Shown one piece after another: positions 26,246 to 35,028 of a stretch of DNA of 64,000 nucleotides. Position numbers and translations under genes: made by a program. Under the pieces are notes generated by a model. It worked only from the letters and a program-made list of their open reading frames with translations. It searched no databases and was not told the origin of the DNA. The stretch comes from Arsenophonus sp052171275. Lineage in GTDB: Bacteria; Pseudomonadota; Gammaproteobacteria; Enterobacterales; Enterobacteriaceae. The stretch is from positions 1,674,001 to 1,738,000 of the forward strand of contig CM125795.1 in the NCBI GenBank assembly GCA_052171275.1, given 5' to 3'. Each line of letters begins with the position of its first letter. Positions within the stretch are counted from its first letter, which is position 1.

Positions 26246-26824
26246 TTAATAACGAATATAAAGACAGTAAACAATTTTTTTTGTTATTTTCTTACGATAA
26301 ATATGCCAATTTTTTGGTAAAATTGATAAGTCAGCTTCTTCTTCAGCTTCAACGTAAATCAAGCAATTTTTAGTTAACCAACCATTTTCTTCTAATAAAA
26401 AAGTTGTTTTTTTTAATAGATTTTTACGGAAAGGCGGATCAAGAAAAATAAGATCATAGGCTATATCTTTCTGTAGTAAATATCTTAATATATTGATATT
26501 AATTACTTTTGCATTTTTTATATTTAACTTAGACAAATTAATTATAAGTTGTGTTGCGGTTTTAGAATTTAATTCAATCAATGTAGCTGAAGCAGCACAA
26601 CGAGAAAGTGCTTCAATAGACAAAGCACCAGTTCCAGCAAAACAATCAAAACAATGTGCATTTTTAATAAATGGCATCAACCAATTAAATAGAGTCTCTC
26701 TAATCCTATCTGTTGTTGGTCGTAACAATCCATTACAATTAGAAATAATTAGTTTACGGCCTCTTAATTTACCACTAATAATACGAATTTTATCATGCGA
26801 TAAAGATTTTGTTTTTATTACCAT
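26246..26824 (-). CDS. rsmD: 16S rRNA m2G966 methyltransferase RsmD
   Basis: S-adenosylmethionine-dependent methyltransferase that modifies G966 of 16S rRNA (E. coli numbering), acting on assembled or nearly assembled small subunits. It has 192 residues (E. coli 198). The N-terminal IRIISGKLRGRKL and the LRPTTDRIRETLFNWL block are typical. The SAM-binding motif is DCFAGTGALSIEALSR and the catalytic N-methyltransferase motif DPPF sits in LIFLDPPFRKNLL. The C-terminal NGWLTKNCLIYVEAE also matches. The start is the ATG at 26824; no good ribosome site is visible. It is divergent from ftsY across 209 bases, as in E. coli. It appears intact. Confidence 0.95.
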   Translation of the reverse strand: MVIKTKSLSHDKIRIISGKLRGRKLIISNCNGLLRPTTDRIRETLFNWLMPFIKNAHCFDCFAGTGALSIEALSRCAASATLIELNSKTATQLIINLSKLNIKNAKVININILRYLLQKDIAYDLIFLDPPFRKNLLKKTTFLLEENGWLTKNCLIYVEAEEEADLSILPKNWHIYRKKITKKIVYCLYIRY

Positions 26825-27017
26825 AATTTACATAACTTAATGATTATAATCTGTTAAGGTAGTTATAATGATACAGATGCTTATTGATAAATATATATAA
26901 TATAGAATTATATATAATTTAATATTAAGTTAATATCAAATATATATTGTATTAAAATCAAGTGATAAACTTAAGATATAATTTTATTATTTAAATTAAA
27001 ATACATATCTGATAGTT

Positions 27018-27036
27018 AGGAGTGTAATGACAAATG
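27018..27036 (+). promoter_or_regulatory. Shine-Dalgarno with two competing ATGs before ftsY
   Basis: AGGAG lies at 27018-27022. An ATG at 27027 sits 4 bases after it, but in the wrong frame for ftsY. The ATG at 27034, in the ftsY frame, is 11 bases away. An A9 tract (27048-27056) follows both. If one A were lost in the transcript, the first ATG would read into ftsY. Confidence 0.5.
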
Positions 27037-28269
27037 GTTATAAAAAGAAAAAAAAATCTCTTATCTTTGTTAAAGTTAAAATCTAAAAATAAAATCAAAA
27101 AAAAAGAGATAGAGCAAAAATATAAATCAAAAATAGAAGAAAAATATGAAAATTTAACAGATGTAATAGAAATACCGAAATACTTAACAAAATCAGAAAA
27201 AATACAACAAAAAATAATAGAAAATAAAAACGTTAAATTCGAAGCAGAAACTACAAAAAATATAGAAATTATTTCACTTAATAAACATATAACTACTTTG
27301 CAAATAGCAAATGAACAAAAAAAAATACTACTGACAAAACAACAAAAAGAAATAACAAAAGAGAATTTTTTTTCACGATTAAGACATTGTTTATTGAAAA
27401 CAAGACAAAATATTGGAATTGGTTTTATTAGTTTTTTTTTAGGTAAAAAAATTAATGATGATCTATTTGAGAAATTAGAAGAACAACTTTTAATTGCTGA
27501 TGTAGGGTTAGAGACAACACGAAAGATTATAAATAATTTAATTTCCCATTCTAATCGAAATGAATTAAATGATTCTATGACAATTTATAATAAATTATAT
27601 AAAAATATGAGAGATATCTTAATTAACGTAAATAAGCCATTAATTATAGAAAATAAGTTACCTTATATAATACTAATGGTTGGAGTTAATGGAGTTGGCA
27701 AAACAACAACAATTGCTAAATTAGCACATCAATATCAGATTAAATCTAAATCTGTAATGTTAGCTGCTGGAGATACATTTAGAGCAGCAGCTATTGAACA
27801 ATTGCAAGTTTTAGGAGAAAGAAATAATATCCCTGTTGTTGCTAGATGTACTGGAGTAGATCCTTCATCAGTTATTTTTGATGCCATTAAATTAGCAAAA
27901 ACAAAAAAAATTGACATATTAATTGCAGATACCGCTGGAAGATTACAAAATAAAACGCATTTAATGGAGGAATTAAAAAAAATTGTTAGAGTTATAAGAA
28001 AACTTGATCGAGAAGCACCTCATGAGATAATGCTAACATTGGATGCAAGTACTGGTCAAAATTCTATTAATCAGGCAAAAATCTTTAATCAAGCAATAGG
28101 TTTAACTGGTTTGGTTTTAACTAAACTTGATGGAACGGCTAAAGGTGGTGTTATTTTTGCTATCGCCGATCAGTTTCAAATACCAATTCGTTATATCGGA
28201 ATTGGTGAAAGTATTGATGATCTTAGACCATTTGTAGCTGATGATTTCATAAAGGCGCTTTTTATATAA
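27034..28269 (+). CDS. ftsY: Signal recognition particle receptor FtsY
   Basis: GTPase that receives SRP-bound ribosomes at the inner membrane and hands them to SecYEG. It has 411 residues (E. coli 497); the shortfall is in the variable N-terminal A domain, which here (residues 1-110) is extremely Lys-rich rather than acidic as in E. coli. The N domain begins near NFFSRLRHCLLKTRQNIG, and the NG GTPase carries G1 GVNGVGKTTTIAKLA, the DTFRAAA insertion motif, DTAGRLQNK, TKLDGTAKGG and the C-terminal GESIDDLRPF. The start at 27034 is the first in-frame ATG, but an upstream out-of-frame ATG at 27027 has more normal spacing to AGGAG, and an A9 tract (27048-27056) follows. ftsE and ftsX, normally next, are not recognisable. 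The loss of acidic residues in the A domain may reflect A-rich mutation pressure toward Lys codons. Confidence 0.96.
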   Translation: MVIKRKKNLLSLLKLKSKNKIKKKEIEQKYKSKIEEKYENLTDVIEIPKYLTKSEKIQQKIIENKNVKFEAETTKNIEIISLNKHITTLQIANEQKKILLTKQQKEITKENFFSRLRHCLLKTRQNIGIGFISFFLGKKINDDLFEKLEEQLLIADVGLETTRKIINNLISHSNRNELNDSMTIYNKLYKNMRDILINVNKPLIIENKLPYIILMVGVNGVGKTTTIAKLAHQYQIKSKSVMLAAGDTFRAAAIEQLQVLGERNNIPVVARCTGVDPSSVIFDAIKLAKTKKIDILIADTAGRLQNKTHLMEELKKIVRVIRKLDREAPHEIMLTLDASTGQNSINQAKIFNQAIGLTGLVLTKLDGTAKGGVIFAIADQFQIPIRYIGIGESIDDLRPFVADDFIKALFI

Positions 28270-29779
28270 AAATTAGTATTAATGAATTTATTTTGAATAT
28301 ATTATCAATATCTATCATAGTGTGGAAAGTAAGTATTTTAAAAAAAATGATTCTTCATTTTTATGATATAGATATTATATTTTTTAGTGATATTATTTAT
28401 TTTATAGTTATTTTAATTTTTTTTTAAAATAGAAATTTAATTTCTAAATCATTAGGATAAATATAATCTTTTAATATCAATATTTATGTCTAATAAAAAT
28501 GTTTATGAGAGTATTTTTATATTAATAATATTATTTACTACTGCTATCTTTTTGAAGATATTTATCCTAGTATTTCTATTTTTATATAAAATAGATTTAC
28601 TAAAAAGATATAAAAGATATCGAGAATTAAATTATTTAAAAATATTATTTTTTTATTTCAATAATCTAATTAATATTCTCTCTACTAAAATTTAGTATTT
28701 ATTTATAATTTTAATATTCATGAGTATAATTATCATTTTGTTTTGTTTTAAACTAAAGATAAAATAATAGAAAATAATTACTATAATAATTAAAATTTAA
28801 TCACAAAATGACTAAAATATTAAGAATAAAGTAAAAATAGCAACTATGTTATATATTTTAGTTAAATATATTTTATATATATCTTATTTAATCATTTATA
28901 ATTATAATCACATCTTTGACATGATTATATATGTTATAATAACATATATAATACTATTAAATCTTAGTATTTTTATTTTAAAAATCTTTATAAATAGCAT
29001 AATAATAATATATATAACATTAATTAATTATTTTTTTAAAAAAACTTTAATTAAAAAAGATATTGAGCAGATAGTAGTTTATACTTAGATGTAGTTAGAT
29101 AATTTTATAAAATTAATTACTATTGACTAGAAAAAGCAATAATTTATATTCATGATTAATTATAATTTACCATAATTTTAGATTTTTGTGAATAATGATT
29201 TTTGTCAAAAAAGATAGATAAACTATTATCATCAAAAATTAATTTTTAATTTATGATCATTTATAAAATTTATATAATAAAGTAAATTAATTAAAAAAAT
29301 AAAGTATTATTATATATAATATAATTTTTATCATTTTAATTTTATTAATATTTTTAATTATTAGTATGATAATGCTTAGCAATATATTTAGAAAAATATT
29401 AAATTTACTTAAGTTATATATTTTATAGTTAAAAAATTTTATGATATTGGATATTATTGGTTATATTGATTTATAATAATTATTATTAGCTAGTTATCAA
29501 ACCAACTAAACTTATAAAAAATTAAATAATTTAAATTTTTTTTACAAGAATTATATCATTAGTACAAATAATTTATGTCAACAAATATTGAATTTTTATT
29601 CTATTTATCCTATATAAATATTAGCATGTAGATAAGAATTAATCTAAGGAATTTTTTCAATATTAAACAGTTATAAACTATTTTCATCATATTAATCGTT
29701 AATTAACCAAACTTAGTATAAATATAAAGTTTTTTATTTATAGATAACTCTTATTTTATTTAAATCAAAGAAGGTATCC
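28270..29779. other. 1.5-kb gene-free spacer, site of lost ftsE-ftsX
   Basis: In E. coli and relatives ftsE and ftsX lie between ftsY and rpoH, together about 1.7 kb. Here no ABC signature, Walker motif or FtsX-like segment is readable. Two short open frames (28486-28695 and 28846-29088) code for Ile/Leu/Phe/Tyr/Lys-rich runs typical of A/T-rich noise. An inverted repeat with 14-bp arms and a 1-base centre lies at 28924-28952, inside the second. The rpoH promoter region must lie in the last few hundred bases, but in this composition no promoter box can be trusted. Confidence 0.65.
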
Positions 29780-30628
29780 ATGATAAAGGATATACAATCA
29801 TTAGTACTAATCTCACAAGGTAGCATTGAAGCTTATGTACGATTAGCTAATGCTTATCCTATGCTAACAGCAGAGGAAGAACAAGAATATGCAAAAAGAT
29901 TACATTATCATAGTGATTTAAATGCGGCTAAACAAATTATACTTTCTCATTTACGTTTTGTTATTCATATAGCTCATAATTATTCTGGTTATGGTTTACC
30001 ACAAGCTGATCTTATCCAAGAAGGTAATATTGGTCTAATGAAAGCTGTTCGTCGTTTTAATCCTGAGGTTGGCGTAAGATTAGTTTCATTTGCAGTTCAT
30101 TGGATTAAAGCTGAAATTCATGAATACGTATTACGTAATTGGAGAATAGTTAAAGTTGCAACAACAAAAGCTCAACGTAAACTTTTTTTTAATTTACGTA
30201 AGAATAAGAAACGAATTGGATGGTTTAATCAAAATGAAGTTGATATAGTCGCTAAGGAGCTTGGTGTGACTAGTAAAGATGTTTTGGAAATGGAATCTCG
30301 AATGACTGCACAAGATATGGCATTTGATATAAACGATGATGGAGAAAATACAACTATTGCACCAGTTTTATACTTACAGGATAAAACTTCTGATTTCGCT
30401 GACAGTATTGAAGAAGATAATTGGGAAAATCATTCTACTGATAAATTAACACAAGCGTTACATACATTAGATGAACGTAGCCAAGATATAATTCGTACAC
30501 GTTGGCTTGATGATGAGAATAAAACTACTTTACAAGATTTAGCTGATAAATATAGTGTATCTGCAGAACGTGTTCGTCAATTAGAAAAAAACGCAATGAA
30601 AAGACTACGATCTGTAATGGAAGTTTAA
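29780..30628 (+). CDS. rpoH: RNA polymerase heat-shock sigma factor RpoH (sigma 32)
   Basis: Sigma 32 directs RNA polymerase to heat-shock promoters (chaperones and proteases). It has 282 residues (E. coli 284) and is intact. Visible parts are the N-terminal AYPMLTAEEEQEYAKRL, region 2 with QADLIQEGNIGLMKAVRRFNP and FAVHWIKAEIHEYVLRNWRIV, and the RpoH box QRKLFFNLRKNK, which distinguishes it from RpoD and RpoS. Region 4.2 shows a helix-turn-helix, TLQDLADKYSVSAERVRQLE. The ATG at 29780 is preceded by GAAGGT at a suitable distance. In E. coli, rpoH expression and stability depend on mRNA folding, DnaK, FtsH and SRP/FtsY; whether the mRNA thermosensor is kept cannot be judged by eye. Confidence 0.98.
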   Translation: MIKDIQSLVLISQGSIEAYVRLANAYPMLTAEEEQEYAKRLHYHSDLNAAKQIILSHLRFVIHIAHNYSGYGLPQADLIQEGNIGLMKAVRRFNPEVGVRLVSFAVHWIKAEIHEYVLRNWRIVKVATTKAQRKLFFNLRKNKKRIGWFNQNEVDIVAKELGVTSKDVLEMESRMTAQDMAFDINDDGENTTIAPVLYLQDKTSDFADSIEEDNWENHSTDKLTQALHTLDERSQDIIRTRWLDDENKTTLQDLADKYSVSAERVRQLEKNAMKRLRSVMEV

Positions 30629-31179
30629 ATAGGTTATAGCCATATAATAATAGAAAAATTTTAAATTAAATTTGATATTAATTAAATTTAGAATTGACAG
30701 TAAAACAATATAGATAAGTTTAAAAAAAATTTTAGAAAGATTTATTTTATAAATAATTGTTTATTTTAATAGATACAATATTAATTTATAATATATATTA
30801 TTTTTTAAGATGTTTTATAAAATTAATATTTTTTATATTAATTATTAATAGATATTGATAAATATCTAAGTGTAACATATTACATTTTATATATTTAATG
30901 ATTATTTTCATCTTCTACCTATATATTATTAATTAATATAAATTATCAATATATTATGTTATTTTAAGTTATTAAAATTTTTAATCTTTTGTTTGATCAG
31001 AGATAAGGATATTTTTAGAGCGATTTTAAATTATTAATTTATATAGCAAATAAATAACACTTAGTTATATTTGGGATTTTTATATATTGCTAAATATAGT
31101 TCTATTATATTTTTTTTGTTTGTTAAAATATCCTAAAATATATCAATAATAAACTTTTAAAGAATCTCATCTACTTTTT

Positions 31180-31314
31180 ATGACTTTTAATATATTAATA
31201 AAAGTATATGATCAACAGTATGTGATCTCTAAGTTGTTGCATTTTCAAGCATTAAAAGAGATGTTACATATGTTAAAATCCTTTATAGTTATAAAAATTC
31301 TAAAAATTATTTAA
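31180..31314 (+). other. 44-codon open frame with raised G+C
   Basis: ATG at 31180, TAA at 31312-31314. The middle reads VYDQQYVISKLLHFQALKEM and is followed by LHMLKSFIVIKILKII. The DNA (GATCAACAGTATGTGATCTC, TTGTTGCATTTTCAAGC) is visibly less A+T-rich than its flanks, as in real genes here. No Shine-Dalgarno is present. It may be a tiny gene or, more likely, the remnant of a larger one. No family recognised. Confidence 0.25.
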
Positions 31315-31498
31315 TTTTTCCTTTAATATACACTATATAAACACATTATACTTTTCTAATATTTATTGATTACAATAATCTTTTTTATTATCAGAAATTT
31401 AAGTAATATATTTCTATTATATCTGAATAGATCTAAAGGTTTTAATTAAAATAACTATGATAAAATTATTAAATATTAACTAATGGTATATAATTTAA

Positions 31499-31537
31499 AA
31501 CATTAATATTTTTAATATTATTAAAAATATTAATGTT
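31499..31537. repeat. Perfect inverted repeat, 17-bp arms, 5-base loop
   Basis: The left arm AACATTAATATTTTTAA (31499-31515), loop TATTA and exact complement (31521-31537). One G/C pair near the base. Confidence 0.65.
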
Positions 31538-32291
31538 AATTGTAACATAATAATATTATTATTTTTTATAATTACTATAATTTTATCATATTCATCTTTA
31601 GTATTAAATAAATAAACATAAGTTATATAATGAATGGTTAAAACTTAAATATTAAAGAATTCGTTTAATTAGACTAATTAGATATAACTAATTCATTATT
31701 TATAATATATGAACATTATAAATTTTAATTTAACAGAAAAGTAAACTAACATATATAATAAAAATATAATTTTTTAATTATCTTTATATATTAGATTGAA
31801 TAATAATGTTATAACTAATAATTATAGTTAATTTTCTTAAGAAGATTAATTAATATTAGTATTATTGATTTAAAAAGTATTTTCAATATTATTTTACATA
31901 ATATTACAATTTTAAATTGCAATACATTTAAAATTTTTTTTTGAATAAATAATTTATTTTATAACTATTTATTAATCATTACAATCTATTTTTTTCTATT
32001 TTAAATTTAAATTGAAAATTTGAAGTTAACATTTTAAACATTAACTTATATTATTCAATCTTATTATATAACAAGACTAATTAAATAAATCGATTGAAAT
32101 AACATACTAATCAATATAATAATTATATATTTTATCTGATATTAATTTATACAATATATAACAAATGAAAAAAAATCATTTATATAAACTTAAACAAAGA
32201 TTTATTACATGTATTTATAATTTTAGAAAATAAAAAAATAAAAATTTAGATAAAGTAATTTTATAGTATTTTTTATTTTTTAAAAAAAAAG

Positions 32292-32331
32292 TTAATTTTA
32301 TATTAAAAATAAATTTTTAATATAAAATTAA
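32292..32331. repeat. Perfect inverted repeat, 18-bp arms, 4-base loop
   Basis: TTAATTTTATATTAAAAA (32292-32309), loop TAAA, exact complement (32314-32331). A/T only, preceded by an A tract. Confidence 0.6.
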
Positions 32332-32516
32332 TCATTTTAAAACTATATTACTTACTATAAATTTTATCCATAACTTAAAATGACATTTAAGATTGTATGA
32401 AATTAAGTTTGACAATTATTAAATATTTATATCTTTATATGTAATATAAAAGTAATTAAGTTAATAAATTTTATAAACTTTATAATATTTTTATAAAAAT
32501 ATATTATTAGTATTTT

Positions 32517-32560
32517 CATAATTTAAATTGATCAATTTTTATTGATTAATTTAAATTATG
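32517..32560. repeat. Inverted repeat, 20-bp arms with one G-T wobble, 4-base loop
   Basis: CATAATTTAAATTGATCAAT (32517-32536), loop TTTT (32537-32540), complementary arm 32541-32560. The single non-Watson-Crick pair is G-T, so the RNA stem would be continuous on the plus strand. Confidence 0.65.
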
Positions 32561-32959
32561 CATTAATTCTATTTTTATTCATTTTATTTATAATATATTC
32601 ATTTTAAATATATTTTCACTTTTGAAAAAGTAATCTATCGATAAAATCATCGCATATTAAAACATTATTATTTTAATAAAACTAAATTATATTACTATAT
32701 GATATTAATAGATTTATTTTAACATAATCAAAATGCAATAATAGATATATATACTATTTTATAAGATATAATTTAAAATTAATAAGCATTTTATAAATTT
32801 AAAATTATAATATTATTTAGATATATTAAAACAATGCGATCATGACAATAATAATATATATTAATAAAAATTTTAAATTAAAATTTTAAAAAAATATTTA
32901 ACATTTATATTTTATTTATTTATTTTTTATAAAAATTATTTATTTAAATAAGTATTAAA

Positions 32960-33009
32960 ATTTAAAGATAACTAATAATTTATAATAAAATTATTAGTTA
33001 TCTTTAAAT
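32960..33009. repeat. Perfect inverted repeat, 22-bp arms, 6-base loop
   Basis: The arms run 32960-32981 (containing TTTAAAGATAACTAATAATT) and 32988-33009, with loop ATAATA. It lies about 200 bases beyond the last panF fragment on the minus strand, with a short T run following on that strand, so it could have been the terminator of the aroQ-accBC-yhdT-panF unit. Confidence 0.75.
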
Positions 33010-33214
33010 AAATCAAAAAATATCAATTTATTATAAGTGAATATTTTTATTTATAAAAAATTTAAAATGGAATTATAGCAATTATTATGAAAGGTTCAGA
33101 GATTACTCTATATTCTGTTAAAATATTATTTGTAAAATCTTTCCTTTAGTTATTAAATTCAAATGTATGTACATTTATATAGTATAAAATATATTATTGA
33201 TATTTTTTTAATTA

Positions 33215-34667
33215 TTATATCATTTTTATAAAAACAAATTTTTTTTCACCAATAAAATTACCTGCTAAAAAAGCAATGAAACTAAATAATAGAGATGGTA
33301 CGATATAATGAAAATTTAAAATTTTCAAATTAAATGACATAAATAATATATAAGAAATACTACCAAAAATCATTGAACTTAATGCACCAAAATAATTTTC
33401 TCTCTTCCAATAAAGTCCGAGTATTAAAAAGGCCAAATAAAAACAGCTTGTAATCCACCAAAAATTAATAAATTTAACAAAATAATCATTTTTTGCGGAT
33501 TTAAGCCAGTTATTAATAACAAAATACTAAGAATTATTGTAGAAGAAACTGAAATTAATGTTGTTTTTTTTCTTCTTTTATTTTATTTTGCATAATAATA
33601 TTTAAGTATAAATCTTTTATGATAGTTGCTGAAGATTGAAGTAATAATGAATTAATTGTTGACATAATAGCAGCCATTGTAGCTGCTAAAAAAATTCCTG
33701 CAACGAATGGAGGTAAAACTTTAATCATTAAAATTGGGATAATCTGATCTGGAATAATTAAATTAGGTAAAATAACTCGACCTAATGTACATGATAAATG
33801 CATTCCTAACATTAAAATAACCATCATAATAGTACCTATAATAATACCATTATGCATTACTTGACTATTTTTATATTCAATGCAGCGAACAGCAGTATGT
33901 GGTAAACCAATAACTCCAAAACAAACTAATATCCAAAAAGAAAACATAAATGGAACATTAAATATGTCGTTATCTGGACCTTGCGGTGTAATTAGTTTTG
34001 GATCAATTGTTTTTAATGTCTCTGTTGCTGTATCTAAACCTCCTACCTTATAGATAGTGGCAACTAATAAAATAATTGTTCCTAATAATATAACAAAACC
34101 TTGTAAAGTATCATTAATAACTTTAGATCTAAAACCACCAAATTCCGTATAAAATGTAATGCAGATACTAAATACTAATAACCCTATTTCATAAGGAATA
34201 TTTGCTATTATCTCCAATAAACGAGCTCCGCTAATAAATTGTACTGTTATTGAACCAAAAAAAGCTACTAACAAAACTGATACTGGCAATAAATACTAGT
34301 AAGCGGCTTTTGAATCGAGCATAAAGTATATCATTAAGTGTTATTGCATGATAATGACGAGCTAAAATAGCAATTTTTTACCTAATATACCAAGAGATAA
34401 CCAAATATAGTAGGAACCTGAATTAAAGAAAATAATACCCAACTAAGACCATATTTATAAGCTGCTCCTGGACCACCTATAAATGAGCTAGCGCTGATAT
34501 ATGTTGAAGTTATTATCATCGCGAAAATAACTCTACCAATAGAACGATTACATAGAAAATGTTCATATAAAAATTCACTTTTTTTGATGTCGATGATAAG
34601 TATAAATGGATAGTATACAAACTAATAATAAATAACAGATAAGTAATATAATAATTTTAGTTTCCAT
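33215..34667 (-). pseudogene. panF: panF, sodium/pantothenate symporter, multiply frameshifted
   Basis: The intact family member is a 12-13-helix sodium-pantothenate symporter of about 483 residues. Here nearly the full length can be read only by changing frame at least six times. The start ATG at 34667 has a good ribosome site (AGAGGA). The first piece ends at TGA after an A7 tract (34579-34585). Further breaks lie near 34404, in 34372-34379, near 34275, in an A8 tract (33564-33571) and near an A5 tract (33426-33430), all written for the minus strand. Pieces are unmistakable: STYISASSFIGGPGAAYKYG, SFWILVCFGVIGLPHTAVRC, AAIMSTINSLLLQSSATIIK, LNLLIFGGLQAVFIWPF and GLYWKRENYFGALSS. Two fragments (33555-34289, 33215-33436) stay open in one frame. 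Many breaks are in homopolymers, but six cannot plausibly be rescued together. It is a young pseudogene, so pantothenate uptake by this route is probably lost. Confidence 0.93.
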
Positions 34668-34676
34668 TTTTATCCT

Positions 34677-34898
34677 CTAGTGACATCTGTTTAAAAAAAA
34701 TTTAACCATTAAGACACAAAGTATAATAAAAATTATAGGCAAATATAAGCATGAAAGTTCAAACCATAGTGGCATTCCTATTATACCTTTTCTCTCACAA
34801 GAAAAATAAGCTGTTATAATCCAACTACATAAATAAGCAATAGTGAGAAAAAGTGACCAATAAGCATCTTTGTTGGGTTGAAGAAAAAGTTTATCTAT
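34677..34898 (-). pseudogene. yhdT: yhdT homologue with ATA in place of the start codon
   Basis: Small two-helix membrane protein of unknown function (DUF997), normally about 80 residues and always next to panF. The frame reads 73 codons without a stop, ending TAG at 34679-34677, ten bases before the panF ATG. The body matches the family: PNKDAYWSLFLTIAYLCSWI, GMPLWFELSCLYLPIIF and LMVKFF. At the place of the initiator the codon is ATA (34898-34896), preceded by TTAGGA, and a TAG lies two codons further upstream. There is no alternative ATG, GTG or TTG before the conserved region. Either start-codon loss has silenced it (my reading) or ATA is used at low efficiency. Its operon partner panF is already broken, consistent with relaxed selection. 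Confidence 0.85.
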
Positions 34899-35028
34899 TT
34901 TTTCCTAATAAAAAAAATTTGATATGATAATATTATACATTATAAACATATTATATTTAGAATAAATTATAAAAGTAATCGTATATTTAGTATTATTTTT
35001 AATAATATATAAATATAAAAATTATTCC

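Larger units (their letters stand above)
30629..33214. other. 2.6-kb gene-free spacer rich in long hairpins
   Basis: Lies between convergent rpoH and the panF remnant. In relatives prmA, dusB and fis follow panF; none is recognisable. There is one small frame with raised G+C (31180-31314) and another short protein-like frame around 30970-31037. Four long inverted repeats (31499-31537, 32292-32331, 32517-32560, 32960-33009) crowd the right half. Confidence 0.65.

Noticed and set aside
28486..29088. Two open frames of 69 and 80 codons (28486-28695, 28846-29088) between ftsY and rpoH as new membrane proteins or FtsX fragments
   Set aside because: They consist almost only of Ile, Leu, Phe, Tyr, Lys and Asn encoded by A/T codons, have no ribosome site and no match to FtsX motifs. 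One contains a 14-bp palindrome. They look like composition noise.
32364..32372. DnaA-box-like TTATCCATA here and near 19905 as part of a replication origin
   Set aside because: Each has a mismatch to TTATCCACA and stands alone. No box cluster and no dnaA, gidA or dnaN neighbour, and the A/T-richness is everywhere.
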